In this document: positions 10,838-20,282 of the stretch, piece by piece | Numbering within the stretch: the stretch's first letter is position 1 | How the letters are laid out: each line of letters opens with the position of its first letter | Assembly: GCA_027483245.1 (NCBI GenBank) | Contig: JAIXVB010000518.1 | Coordinates: forward strand, 1-36,577 | Direction of reading: 5' to 3' | From: Verrucomicrobiaceae bacterium | GTDB taxonomy: Bacteria; Verrucomicrobiota; Verrucomicrobiia; Verrucomicrobiales; Verrucomicrobiaceae | DNA: 36,577 nt | Notes under the pieces: model-generated | Told to the model about the DNA's origin: nothing | Database searches by the model: none | The model's input: the letters and a program-made list of their open reading frames with translations, nothing else | Translations under genes and position numbers: made by a program

Positions 10838-12859
10838 TCAGGCCTCTGCTGACTTGCGCTCGTTCACGATCCGATCCACCGCGTGTTTGGTCACGATGTT
10901 GCCCAGTGAGTCGCGGCCTTTGATGGCCATGGAGACAACAGGGAACTTCAGCGACAAGGTTCGCAGGTAGAGAGCTGGTTTCAGGTGAATGAGCAGGTTT
11001 TGGGCGTTGCTTTCTTCTTCTGTTTCGTGACGTGCAAAGAAGAGAACTAAGCTGCCAGGGGTGCCTTTGGTGAGGACGTATTGCTTGTCACGCGTGATCC
11101 CGCCGATGCGGAAACGTTTGGCCATCACGGGACCGTTTTTGCCATCGCGATAAATGAGGGTGTAAACTGCCTCTTCGTCTTTTTTGAAGAGATTGATGTA
11201 GAGAGGGTTTTTGCCCACGTGGATCTTCGGGGCCACCTTGGACACGGTCATCGCTCCTTCTTTGGTGAAGTAGAGGATGTCGTCGAGGTGAGAACATTTG
11301 CAGAGGGGCTCGCCCTCTTTCTTCAGGCCGGTGCCTGCGAAGCCTTCCTTGGCATCCAAATAGAGGGTTTCATTGGCCATGATGACTTCCGACGCCGTCA
11401 CCCGATCAAAGCTGCTGACCACCGTCCGGCGTTCACGCCCGGGGCCATAGGTTTTCTTCAAACGCTCAAAGTGGGCGATGGTGTAGCGTGTGAGTTGCTT
11501 CAGGTTTTTCTGAACCTGATCGATGTCTTTTTCGAGGGAACGAATGTGCTCATCGGCCTCGAAGCTGTTGAACTTCGAGATGCGTTTGATTTTGATCTCC
11601 GTCAGTCGAGCGACATCGTCGTCCGTGACGGATCGCTTGAGCACGCTGAGATGAGGTTTCAGGCCTTTCCAAATGGCTTCCATCACGGCCTCCCAAGTCT
11701 CTGCTTCTTCGATTCGGCGGTAGATGCGGTTCTCAATGAAGATCTTCTCCAGTGAGCTGAAGTGCCACTTTTCTTCGAGTTCGCTGAGCTGAATCTCCAA
11801 CTCGGCACCGAGCATCTTTTTGGTGTATTCAGCGCTTTCTTTCAGCAGGTCATTGACGCCAACAAAGCGTGGTTTGTCGTTCTGAATGACCACAGCGTTG
11901 GGAGCGATGGAGACTTCACAATCGGTGAAGGCATAGAGCGCCTGGATGGTCTGCTCGACATCGGTGCCGGTGGGCAACTGGACCACGATCTCGACAAACT
12001 CCGCCGTGTTGTCATCGACGCGTGAGATCTTGATTTTGCCTTTGTCATTGGCTGCCACGATGCTGTCCATCACGCCGCCGGTCGTGGTGCCAAAAGGGAT
12101 CTCGGTGATGCGCAGGATGTTCTTTTTGGCGCCTTCCTCGATTTTAGCGCGCACTCGAATGCGCCCGCCACGCAGCCCTTGATTGTAGTCGCTCGCGTCC
12201 ATGATACCCGCCTGGGGGAAATCGGGGACCAAATACACATCCTCACCGCGAAGTGCAGCCATGCTGGCATCGCAGAGTTCGATGAAGTTGTGCGGCAGAA
12301 TGCGGCAGCTCAATCCCACCGCGATGCCTTCCACGCCTTGTGCAAGGAGCAGGGGGAATTTGACCGGCAGGGTCACGGGCTCTTTGTTGCGTCCGTCGTA
12401 GCTGGCGGACCACTGGGTGACTTTGGGAGAAAAGACAACATCCAGGGCGAATTTGGAGAGCCGAGCTTCGATGTATCGTGGTGCCGCCGCGTTGTCTCCG
12501 GTGAGGATGTTTCCCCAGTTGCCTTGGGTGTCGATGAGAAGGTCTTTTTGACCAATCTGCACCATGGCATCGCCAATGCTGGCATCGCCATGAGGGTGAT
12601 ATTTCATCGTGTTACCCACGACATTGGCCACCTTGTTGTAACGGCCATCTTCCAGTTCATCCATGCTGTGCAGGATGCGGCGCTGAACCGGCTTGAAGCC
12701 ATCATGGATGTGCGGCACGGCACGTTCCAGGATCACATAACTGGCGTAGTCCAGGAACCAGTCGCCATAGAGATCATCCACCGGCTTGATTTCGATGGGG
12801 GCGCTGTCGGCGAGGATGGGGGAGGTGTCTTCGGACTTGGAGGATGCTTTTTTAGCCAC
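10838..12859 (-). CDS. parC: DNA topoisomerase IV/gyrase subunit A (ParC-like)
   Basis: The DNA-cleaving subunit of a type IIA topoisomerase, 673 residues from a GTG at 12859. The N-terminal breakage-reunion domain has YASYVILERAVPHIHDGFKP, VQRRILHSM, YHPHGDASIGDAMV, then the catalytic tyrosine Y129 in AAPRYIEARLS. A long coiled-coil region around 340-470 follows. The C-terminal part is short, about 170 residues, and I do not see the GyrA box (QRRGGKG), so this is closer to ParC or the short Bacteroidetes-type subunit than to GyrA (about 850 residues). No ATPase partner (parE/gyrB) is in the window. The GTG start has no Shine-Dalgarno; a pyrimidine-rich stretch and a heptamer array lie just upstream. 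Confidence 0.88.
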   Translation of the reverse strand: MAKKASSKSEDTSPILADSAPIEIKPVDDLYGDWFLDYASYVILERAVPHIHDGFKPVQRRILHSMDELEDGRYNKVANVVGNTMKYHPHGDASIGDAMVQIGQKDLLIDTQGNWGNILTGDNAAAPRYIEARLSKFALDVVFSPKVTQWSASYDGRNKEPVTLPVKFPLLLAQGVEGIAVGLSCRILPHNFIELCDASMAALRGEDVYLVPDFPQAGIMDASDYNQGLRGGRIRVRAKIEEGAKKNILRITEIPFGTTTGGVMDSIVAANDKGKIKISRVDDNTAEFVEIVVQLPTGTDVEQTIQALYAFTDCEVSIAPNAVVIQNDKPRFVGVNDLLKESAEYTKKMLGAELEIQLSELEEKWHFSSLEKIFIENRIYRRIEEAETWEAVMEAIWKGLKPHLSVLKRSVTDDDVARLTEIKIKRISKFNSFEADEHIRSLEKDIDQVQKNLKQLTRYTIAHFERLKKTYGPGRERRTVVSSFDRVTASEVIMANETLYLDAKEGFAGTGLKKEGEPLCKCSHLDDILYFTKEGAMTVSKVAPKIHVGKNPLYINLFKKDEEAVYTLIYRDGKNGPVMAKRFRIGGITRDKQYVLTKGTPGSLVLFFARHETEEESNAQNLLIHLKPALYLRTLSLKFPVVSMAIKGRDSLGNIVTKHAVDRIVNERKSAEA

Positions 12860-12885
12860 GGCTGGGAAAGGGGAAAAGGGGCGGA

Positions 12886-12913
12886 GCGTTCAGTGCTCAG
12901 TTCTCAGGGCGGA
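12886..12913 (-). repeat. Degenerate heptanucleotide array upstream of parC
   Basis: On the minus strand this reads GAGAACT GAGCACT GAACGCT, the same 7-base unit as at 25-67 and in the same orientation toward the gene downstream. An 8-base direct repeat GGGCGGAG at 12879-12886 and 12907-12914 brackets it, exactly 28 bases (four units) apart. Confidence 0.6.
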
Positions 12914-12949
12914 GTCAAGGGAGAAGGGCAGTCCTTCATGCCGACGGGC

Positions 12950-14062
12950 TCAGTCCCAGACGATCAGGCTGCGCGCGACTTCGCCGCGTTCGAGGGCGGC
13001 ATAGGCCTCGTTAATCTGATCCAGGCGGTAAGTGCGGGTGAGGAGTTCATCCAACTGCAAATGGCCACTGCGGTGGAGATTCATGAGCCGAATGAGATCC
13101 ACCCTGGGGCGCGCACTGCCGTAGAGGGTGCCTTTGAGTGTTTTTTCCGCATAGACGAGTTGATTGACATTGATGGCGGCACGGGCGTCTCCGCGGCAGA
13201 TGCCTGACACCACACAGGTGCCACCTTTTTTGAGACTGTCGTAGGCCTGTTCGATGGGCTGTGGCTGGCCGATGGCTTCAAAGGCATAATCGACTCCACG
13301 GCCTCCTGTCAGATCGCGAATGGCCTGCACGGGGTCACTTAGGCTACTGTCCACAAAATGGGTCGCGCCCATCTGGCGTGCGTGCGCTTCTTTACTCGCT
13401 ACCTTGTCCACGGCGATGATCTGCACCGCGCTGACCATACGAGCACCTTGGATGATGTTTAACCCAATGCCCCCCGCGCCGAAAACGGCCACGCTAGAAC
13501 CTGCTGTGACGCCTGCGGCATAAACCACGGCGCCCACTCCGGTGATGACGCCACAGCTGATCAAGGCAGCTTTCCAGAGCGGAAACTCCGGGTCGATTTT
13601 CACCACGGCGGCCTCGGGCATGGTCGAGAGACTGCTGAATGTGGAGACACCGGCGTAGTGACGGATGCAGTCACCGCGCGGATTGCGAAAACGCGTCTGG
13701 CCGTCCGGCATCGTGCCTGTGAAGCGCATGGCGGTGCCCATGTCACAGAGAGCCGGTCGGCCATTGAGGCAAAAGTCACAGCGACCACAGGAGGCACGCC
13801 AAATGGGAATGACATGATCCCCTGGGGCGACGCTGGTGACGCCTTCTCCGATAGCCTCCACGACACCTGCGCCCTCGTGGCCGAGGATGATGGGGCAGGG
13901 CATGGGAAGGTCACCCTTCATCACATGTAGATCGCTATGGCAGATCCCCGCGGCCTTCATCCGCACCATGACCTCACCCACCTGTGGTGGCAGCACTTCG
14001 ACCTCTTCGATGACGAGAGGTTTTTTGGATTCATACAAAACGGCGGCAAGTGCAGTGGGCAT
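12950..14062 (-). CDS. Zinc-dependent alcohol dehydrogenase, medium-chain family
   Basis: A 370-residue cytoplasmic NAD(P)-dependent oxidoreductase for alcohols or aldehydes. The catalytic zinc ligands are visible as C41 in GICHSDLH and H62-E63 in GHEGAGVV, plus a cysteine in ISCGVITGVGA. The structural zinc site is intact with C92, C95, C98 and C106 (CGRCDFCLNGRPALC). The Rossmann motif is VAVFGAGGIGLN. The CGVITGVGA block and the overall pattern resemble class III/aryl-alcohol-type dehydrogenases rather than the threonine/sorbitol group. The substrate cannot be read from sequence. It lies 90 bases upstream of parC on the same strand, separated by the heptamer array, so it is probably not cotranscribed with it. 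Confidence 0.88.
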   Translation of the reverse strand: MPTALAAVLYESKKPLVIEEVEVLPPQVGEVMVRMKAAGICHSDLHVMKGDLPMPCPIILGHEGAGVVEAIGEGVTSVAPGDHVIPIWRASCGRCDFCLNGRPALCDMGTAMRFTGTMPDGQTRFRNPRGDCIRHYAGVSTFSSLSTMPEAAVVKIDPEFPLWKAALISCGVITGVGAVVYAAGVTAGSSVAVFGAGGIGLNIIQGARMVSAVQIIAVDKVASKEAHARQMGATHFVDSSLSDPVQAIRDLTGGRGVDYAFEAIGQPQPIEQAYDSLKKGGTCVVSGICRGDARAAINVNQLVYAEKTLKGTLYGSARPRVDLIRLMNLHRSGHLQLDELLTRTYRLDQINEAYAALERGEVARSLIVWD

Positions 14063-14194
14063 GGGCTTATCGTTCAGGTGACCTTGCTGAATTCAAACAA
14101 ACGGATCTCGACGACGCTGGGTGCATCCCCGTGGAGCGGAAGAGCCAGTTCATGAGCTCGTCGCTGGAGCATGCTGAGGATCGGCCGAGCTGGA

Positions 14195-15496
14195 TTAAAG
14201 CTTGCGGTTCAGATCTTGAAGTCTCCACCAGGCGGATTCGATCGGGAAGAACTGGGAGAGATAAACACGGTCCACATCGTAATGTGTGATCACTCGTTCG
14301 ATGGCGCTGCGATGCTGCTCCACGAAGTCGCGTTCGGGGCAGAGAGTCACCACCCAAGCCGCGAAGCAGGGCTCACGAAGGTAGTCTTTTTCGATGTGCA
14401 TACGCGGTGAGTTCTTGCTTTGCACACGCAACCCAGCCACCGCCACATCCACGGCATCCTTTTCACTGTGTTGGGGTTTCCAGGCGGCATTCATCACACG
14501 CCAGTCGATGCTGAAAGCCTCGGTGCCATTCACATCGAACTTCTCGATCAGAGGAAGGCTTTTGGCCGAGAGCTCTGCGCTGTGTCGGAGTCCCTCAGCA
14601 TAAACAGCTTTGAGTTCAGGATCTTTTTCCATTTCCCAAAGTGCCCGCAGACAAATCACCCCTTCGGAGCCTGTCCAAGAGTGTCGGGGGCCTTGGCCTG
14701 GATCGAAGACCATGCCCTCACGGCAGAAGTCCAGCCGTGCTCGCTGTGCTTTGCCGACTTTTTCGTGGGCAGCTTCCAAGTAGCGTTTTTGCCATTCGTC
14801 TTTTCCTGTGAGGTGATGCATGGCTTTCATCACAAATAGGAGGCGCGGCACGCCTTCCCAGGTGGGTTTGGTGAAGTCTCCACGATGGGTGCAGGGCGGG
14901 CCATCGGTCGGCATCTTCCAGCCATTTTGATCGAGGATTTGAATTTGCTCAATGAAGGCTGCCGTGAGCTTGGTCTTCTCTTCGGGACTGGCGAGACCAT
15001 CCTGAAGGAAACGCCAGATGCCATAGTGCCAGGGCGTTGATTGGTCGTTGGAACCGAGCGGGTAGGTTGTCTTTCCATCGGTGGCGATGCCGCGCGCGAT
15101 GAAGCCCGGCGTTTTGCCAATGGTGGAGACCCGCAGCAGACCGGCGATCAGACGTCGCGCCTTGGTCCGGGCCTCCTCATCTTGGGTCAGACGCCAGCGT
15201 GTGCAGAGGGCATCGAGATAAAGTCCATTGAACATCGGGCCATCCTCATTGGGCACACCCCAACTGAGCGCGCTGGGTTTCATGTCCCGACAGTCTTCAG
15301 GTGTCGGGCGGATGATTTTTCCGTCCAGCCCGGTGTAGTCGAGCACGAGATCATACTCATCGACAAATCGTTCCCAGATCTCCTCATGGGCCCGCTGCAC
15401 GGCCTGTTCTGGAGTGGCGGCTTTGAAGGATGAAAAACACAGGGCTGTGAGCCCGAGAGTGGCGACAACGGCAGGTCGGATTGGCATGAAGCCCAT
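14195..15496 (-). CDS. Secreted protein of unknown function, helical
   Basis: A 433-residue protein with an N-terminal signal peptide (hydrophobic core about 9-22, cleavage likely after FKA at 24-26), so it is periplasmic or secreted. I do not recognise a named family with certainty. The mature sequence is rich in helices with Trp/aromatic and charged pairs (DEYDLVLDYTGLDGK, PMFNGLYLDALCTRWRLT, GNDQSTPWHYG-like stretch, DPGQGPRHSWTGSEGVICLR). That composition suggests an alpha/alpha-toroid fold like those of polysaccharide lyases and glycoside hydrolases. This is a fold guess, not an assignment. Codon 4 offers an alternative ATG at 15487. It has its own 91- and 132-base gaps, so it is likely transcribed alone or loosely with the alcohol dehydrogenase. 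Confidence 0.7.
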   Translation of the reverse strand: MGFMPIRPAVVATLGLTALCFSSFKAATPEQAVQRAHEEIWERFVDEYDLVLDYTGLDGKIIRPTPEDCRDMKPSALSWGVPNEDGPMFNGLYLDALCTRWRLTQDEEARTKARRLIAGLLRVSTIGKTPGFIARGIATDGKTTYPLGSNDQSTPWHYGIWRFLQDGLASPEEKTKLTAAFIEQIQILDQNGWKMPTDGPPCTHRGDFTKPTWEGVPRLLFVMKAMHHLTGKDEWQKRYLEAAHEKVGKAQRARLDFCREGMVFDPGQGPRHSWTGSEGVICLRALWEMEKDPELKAVYAEGLRHSAELSAKSLPLIEKFDVNGTEAFSIDWRVMNAAWKPQHSEKDAVDVAVAGLRVQSKNSPRMHIEKDYLREPCFAAWVVTLCPERDFVEQHRSAIERVITHYDVDRVYLSQFFPIESAWWRLQDLNRKL

Positions 15497-15587
15497 CGTT
15501 CACAGACCCGAGCTTCTGGCAATCAAGATCTGTGAGTGAATTCGACTCGAAGCCGCTTTGGCTCGATTCCTGAATCAACCCTCGGGG

Positions 15588-16172
15588 TTAACGTCGAGCA
15601 TCAAAAGCATCGTCATAACCGCGTTCGAAACTGCGGCGGTAACGCGGGTCATAGCGGCCGACATGAGCCCCCGGATCTGAGGCACGTCCAGCCACACGAT
15701 CACGGACTCCATACTCGTAACCTTGGCTGTAAGCAGGGTCATTGGCACCTTGATTGGATGGGGGCGTGGAAGGGGGGAAGTTGGGTTGCGGTGTGTAGCC
15801 GGGATTCTGTCCAGGATAACCCGGTGTTTGCATGGGATAACCCGGGCTCTGCATGGGGGGCGTCGTTGAGCGGTAGGACTGTTCGTAACCGTCTTTGTAT
15901 GCGTTGAGCTGGGCAGGGGAATAGTAGGGCTGATTGCGTGACGTGTTCCGCGGGATGCCTGCACTCGCATCATTCTGGCCGTCTCGCAGTCCGCGTTCGT
16001 AGGCTTGTTGGATCTGACTGCGGTCCTGCTCGCGCATGTCGGTCCGGTATTGCTCTCTGCCCTCTGTGTAGGGTGGCGGTGTGGCAGGTCCAAAGGGCGA
16101 CATCGGGTTGCCATAAGGATCCACGCACTGAGTGAGGAGCACTGGGAAAAGAAGCCAAAGAAGCTGACGCAT
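15588..16172 (-). CDS. Repeat-rich putative lipoprotein
   Basis: 194 residues. The first 16, MRQLLWLLFPVLLTQC, look like a lipoprotein signal with C16 as the lipidated cysteine, although Gln at the -1 position is unusual. The rest is a low-complexity Pro/Tyr/Gln protein with a recurring aromatic-Gly pattern (AYERGLRDGQNDASAG, AYKDGYEQSY, QGYEYGVRDRVAGRASD, SFERGYDDAF) and a tandem heptapeptide PGYPxQx. I know no function. It is probably an envelope protein. Transcription reaches its start only 11 bases after a terminator-like hairpin at 16184-16206, so it may be controlled by read-through from eno-ftsB. Confidence 0.65.
   Translation of the reverse strand: MRQLLWLLFPVLLTQCVDPYGNPMSPFGPATPPPYTEGREQYRTDMREQDRSQIQQAYERGLRDGQNDASAGIPRNTSRNQPYYSPAQLNAYKDGYEQSYRSTTPPMQSPGYPMQTPGYPGQNPGYTPQPNFPPSTPPSNQGANDPAYSQGYEYGVRDRVAGRASDPGAHVGRYDPRYRRSFERGYDDAFDARR
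15793..15855 (-). repeat. 21-base tandem repeat within the lipoprotein gene
   Basis: Three 21-base units encode the heptapeptide series PGYPMQS, PGYPMQT, PGYPGQN. The copies at 15814 and 15835 are nearly identical; the third is diverged. Confidence 0.6.
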
Positions 16173-16183
16173 GGGTTAAAATA

Positions 16184-16206
16184 GAGCGGTTTCCCGCAAA
16201 CTGCTC
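16184..16206 (-). terminator. Terminator hairpin after ftsB, abutting the lipoprotein start
   Basis: On the minus strand GAGCAGTTT (16206-16198) pairs with AAACCGCTC (16192-16184), with one G-T wobble and a 5-base loop, followed by TATTTTAA. This is the best rho-independent-like terminator in the window. Its T-tract ends 3 bases before the lipoprotein ATG at 16172. Confidence 0.6.
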
Positions 16207-16230
16207 CAAGAAAGATGGATCTTCTTGGAG
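16204..16230 (-). promoter_or_regulatory. Upstream hairpin that overlaps the terminator stem
   Basis: CTCCAAGAA and TTCTTGGAG (outer arms 16222-16230 and 16204-16212) form a 9-pair stem, extended inward with a bulge. Its last three bases (16204-16206) are also the first three of the terminator stem at 16184-16206. The two stems therefore compete at that junction, as in an attenuator. Confidence 0.4.
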
Positions 16231-16273
16231 ATGCATTCGAGTCCAGTCATTGAGGCCCGATTGGGACCCGTGA

Positions 16274-16606
16274 CTACTCCACAAAGCGGATCACGTATTC
16301 GCCCTTTTTGTGCATGTTTTCATGGTCACGGGCGCGAATTTCCAGGTAGCTGGTGTCTGCTTTGATCCAGTCCACCTGACGCAGCAATTTATCCCGCTGC
16401 GCTTTCAGAGTGTTTCTCTGAGTTTCCATGGCGGCCAATTTGGCGCGCATGGTGTTTTGTTCAGCCAGAGGCTTTTTATAAACAGCCATCACAAGCGGCA
16501 CCGCCAGCAGAAGGAGACAGAATTTCCCCAGACGCACGAGACCCTTCAGCCATCGTTCCAGATGTTGAGGCTGTTCGTGTTCAGGTTGAAATTCAGTGTA
16601 TTCCAT
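16274..16606 (-). CDS. FtsB/DivIC-family septum formation protein
   Basis: A 110-residue single-pass inner-membrane protein expected to act in the divisome with FtsL- and FtsQ-like partners. It has a short cytoplasmic N-terminus (1-23), one transmembrane helix (about 24-43), a coiled coil (about 46-85, with AAMETQRNTLKAQRDKLLRQ) and the family-typical tail YLEIRARDHENMHKKGEYVI, where DivIC/FtsB proteins carry an IE..AR......GE pattern. It lies 27 bases downstream of eno, the same eno-ftsB adjacency seen in gammaproteobacteria, which supports the call. FtsB, DivIC and FtsL are hard to tell apart by sequence alone. Confidence 0.75.
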   Translation of the reverse strand: MEYTEFQPEHEQPQHLERWLKGLVRLGKFCLLLLAVPLVMAVYKKPLAEQNTMRAKLAAMETQRNTLKAQRDKLLRQVDWIKADTSYLEIRARDHENMHKKGEYVIRFVE

Positions 16607-16633
16607 GGCGGTGCCGTTGTGCGGCGTTGAGGA

Positions 16634-17932
<1,299 letters not shown>

Positions 17933-17946
17933 TTAAGTATGCTTAA
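17933..17946. promoter_or_regulatory. Small dyad upstream of eno
   Basis: TTAAG-TATG-CTTAA is a perfect 5-base inverted repeat, 13 bases before the eno start, in the divergent eno/hydrolase spacer. It could be an operator or part of the eno promoter. There is no independent support. Confidence 0.3.
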
Positions 17947-18087
17947 TCTTCGGGATTTTGGCAAGCGAGCTTCTGAGAAGACACGATTGACGCGCTTTGA
18001 TAGCAGGAAACGCACCTGTCTCAACCAGAGAAGTGGGGCAGGTTGCTCAGGCTTGCCTAACCAGAGTGCTTGAGCCACCTATAACCG

Positions 18088-19074
18088 GTGAATTATCGTT
18101 TTCTGCGCAGGGTGTTGATTTTCCTTTTTCTCTTTCTCGTCCTTTTTGCAGTGAGTCTGATCTGGTGGGCTGGGGCTGAAATCGCCGCTCCAACGAGGCG
18201 TGCGCTCCAGAATTATCATCTGGAGTTTTTGGCGCATCCTGAAGAGCATGGCGTTCAGCTGAAGTCTTTTAGCCTCACGGATGGCACGCCCGTTTGGGTC
18301 TGTGAACCAGAGCCCACCGGTCGTCTGGGCGCTCGTGGGCAGAAGATTCGAGATCAAATGCTGGCGCGCCAGGTGCCGATTCCTCCCGCAGGTCAGATCG
18401 CGGGCACGTTGGTTTTGGTGCATGGGCGAAAGGGTCGCAAAGAAGACTACCTGCTCATTGCCGAACGGTTCTGTGCGGTGGGGTTTCGCTGTTTGTTGCC
18501 TGATTTGCCGGCTCACGGCGATCATCCCGGTGATCTGGCCTACTATGGCGTTCGTGAAGCGCAGCTTCCTGCCTCGGTGCTGTTTGAGGCTGCGCAGTCT
18601 TTGGGTTTTGATCCGCAGCCCGCCGGTTTGCTCGGCATTTCGATGGGTGGTTCGGTCGCCATGCACGCGGCCGATCAAGCCCAGGCTCCTTGGAAAACCT
18701 TGGCTATCATCTCGAGCTTCCACGCCTTTGAACCAGTGATTCGTCAGCAAGCTTCACGTTTTGCCGGAGCTTGGATCGGGAATGTCTGGGCACCTGCTGC
18801 GGGCTGGGTTTACGAAACCAAAACGGGGCAGGCCTTGTCAGTCATCCAGCCTCATCAACATGCGGCGAAGTTAAAAATTCCGACGTTGATCGCGCACGGC
18901 ACGAAGGATCGTGTGGTTCCTTTTGCTTCCGGTCAGCAGCTGTTTGCGGCCCTGCCTGAGGGCTTGGAGAAACTATGGGTCGAGATTCCCAATGCGGATC
19001 ACGACAATGTGCTGATCACGGACTTTCCGATTTATGCGACTCTCGCGGAGTGGATGCTGCATCGTGTCCGCTGA
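18088..19074 (+). CDS. Membrane-anchored alpha/beta hydrolase
   Basis: 328 residues from GTG 18088. One N-terminal transmembrane segment (about 8-28) is followed by an alpha/beta-hydrolase domain that should lie in the periplasm. The oxyanion HG motif is LVLVHGRKGRKEDYLL. The nucleophile S185 is in LGISMGGS. The acid D274 is in AHGTKDRVVPF and the base H305 in NADHDN, so the triad is complete. It resembles the YqkD/BEM46-like peptidase_S9/hydrolase_4 group; the substrate is unknown. It ends 14 bases before the convergent dehydrogenase gene and diverges from eno across about 170 bases. Confidence 0.82.
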   Translation: MNYRFLRRVLIFLFLFLVLFAVSLIWWAGAEIAAPTRRALQNYHLEFLAHPEEHGVQLKSFSLTDGTPVWVCEPEPTGRLGARGQKIRDQMLARQVPIPPAGQIAGTLVLVHGRKGRKEDYLLIAERFCAVGFRCLLPDLPAHGDHPGDLAYYGVREAQLPASVLFEAAQSLGFDPQPAGLLGISMGGSVAMHAADQAQAPWKTLAIISSFHAFEPVIRQQASRFAGAWIGNVWAPAAGWVYETKTGQALSVIQPHQHAAKLKIPTLIAHGTKDRVVPFASGQQLFAALPEGLEKLWVEIPNADHDNVLITDFPIYATLAEWMLHRVR

Positions 19075-19088
19075 GTCGCAGCACCGGA

Positions 19089-20114
19089 TCACACGGGTCT
19101 CAGCACGCTTTTCACCACTTCACCGCGGTGCATTTTTTCAAAGGCTTCGTGCCATTCCGTGACAGGCCAGACGCCCCCGATGATGGGTTTGACATCAAAC
19201 TGACCGCTGCTGAGGAGTGCGATCACACGTTCCCAAATGGGCCAGTTGTGACTGAAGCTGCCTTGCAAGGTGATGTTTTTTTGCACCAGGGGATCGATGT
19301 TGAATCCGAGTGGCTGGGGCCCCCAACCGACTTTGCTGATCCATCCTGCTGGGCGGACGATGTCGAGGGCGATTTTCAGCGTGATGCTGGCTCCTGCCGC
19401 ATCGATCACCCCATCACAGCCTAAGCCATCCCGCGCTTGAGCCCAGGGTTTGGCATCGCCAATGATGACTTCGCAGCCATAGCCTTTGGCGATTTCCAGG
19501 CGATGTGCGTCTTGAGGCAAGCCAACGATCGCGACCTCCGCTCCGCACAACCGTGCCATGGCGGCACAAAGGATGCCGATGGTTCCTGGGCCGAGGACGA
19601 CAACACGGTCACCGGGTTCGATGCGTGCGTTTTTCACCACGGCATTGTAGGCGACGCAGCAGGGTTCAGTGAGGCAGGCTTGCTCAAAAGGAAGCTGATC
19701 CGGGACGTGATGCAAAATGCGACTCGGCACCCGCACATACTTGGTCATTGCACCATTCACACCGTAGCCGAATCCTTTGCGGGTGGGGTCCAGATTGTAG
19801 AGCCCACGTTTGGTCATCGGGTTGTTTGCGCTGATGATGGCGGCGGTTTCTGAGACCACCCGGTCGCCCTCTTGCCAGCCTTCGACATCCTTGCCGAGTT
19901 CGACGATGTGACCGCCAAATTCATGGCCGAGCACAACGGGATAATTCACCGGCCAAGAATGATCGGCGGTCCACTGATGCAGGTCCGACCCGCAAACACC
20001 AACATTTGCCACTTCCAGGAGTACATCCTCGGGGCCGATGGTGGGCTTTTCGATTTCGCGAATTTCGACAGAGCCTTTTTCGGGAGAGTAATTGACGACA
20101 GCAGCAGATTTCAT
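19089..20114 (-). CDS. Zinc-binding medium-chain dehydrogenase lacking the structural zinc site
   Basis: 341 residues from ATG 20114; an upstream start at 20159 adds 15 non-family residues. It belongs to the threonine/sorbitol dehydrogenase branch of the MDR family. The catalytic zinc ligands are C41 in GVCGSDLHQW, H64-E65 in LGHEFGGHIVE, and E150 in LTEPCCVAYNAV. The cofactor fold is VVVLGPGTIGILCAAMARLC. The loop that normally holds four structural-zinc cysteines (about 90-110) reads AAIISANNPMTKRGLYNL and has none. It is a probable polyol or sugar-alcohol oxidoreductase; the substrate is not readable. It diverges from the glycosyltransferase gene. Confidence 0.85.
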   Translation of the reverse strand: MKSAAVVNYSPEKGSVEIREIEKPTIGPEDVLLEVANVGVCGSDLHQWTADHSWPVNYPVVLGHEFGGHIVELGKDVEGWQEGDRVVSETAAIISANNPMTKRGLYNLDPTRKGFGYGVNGAMTKYVRVPSRILHHVPDQLPFEQACLTEPCCVAYNAVVKNARIEPGDRVVVLGPGTIGILCAAMARLCGAEVAIVGLPQDAHRLEIAKGYGCEVIIGDAKPWAQARDGLGCDGVIDAAGASITLKIALDIVRPAGWISKVGWGPQPLGFNIDPLVQKNITLQGSFSHNWPIWERVIALLSSGQFDVKPIIGGVWPVTEWHEAFEKMHRGEVVKSVLRPV

Positions 20115-20282
20115 GGTGAATTGTTTTGAGAATAGGGCAAAGCCAGGGGTGACTGCCACGACAAAGAGTGTGTGATATGCGACAAGAGCGCAGGCTTTTA
20201 TTTCCGCTGATCTAACGTGGGCTTTGGATTGAAAAGCAAAGTTTGCTGGCGCAGATGCGAAACTGCTCGTTCAGTACTTCGA

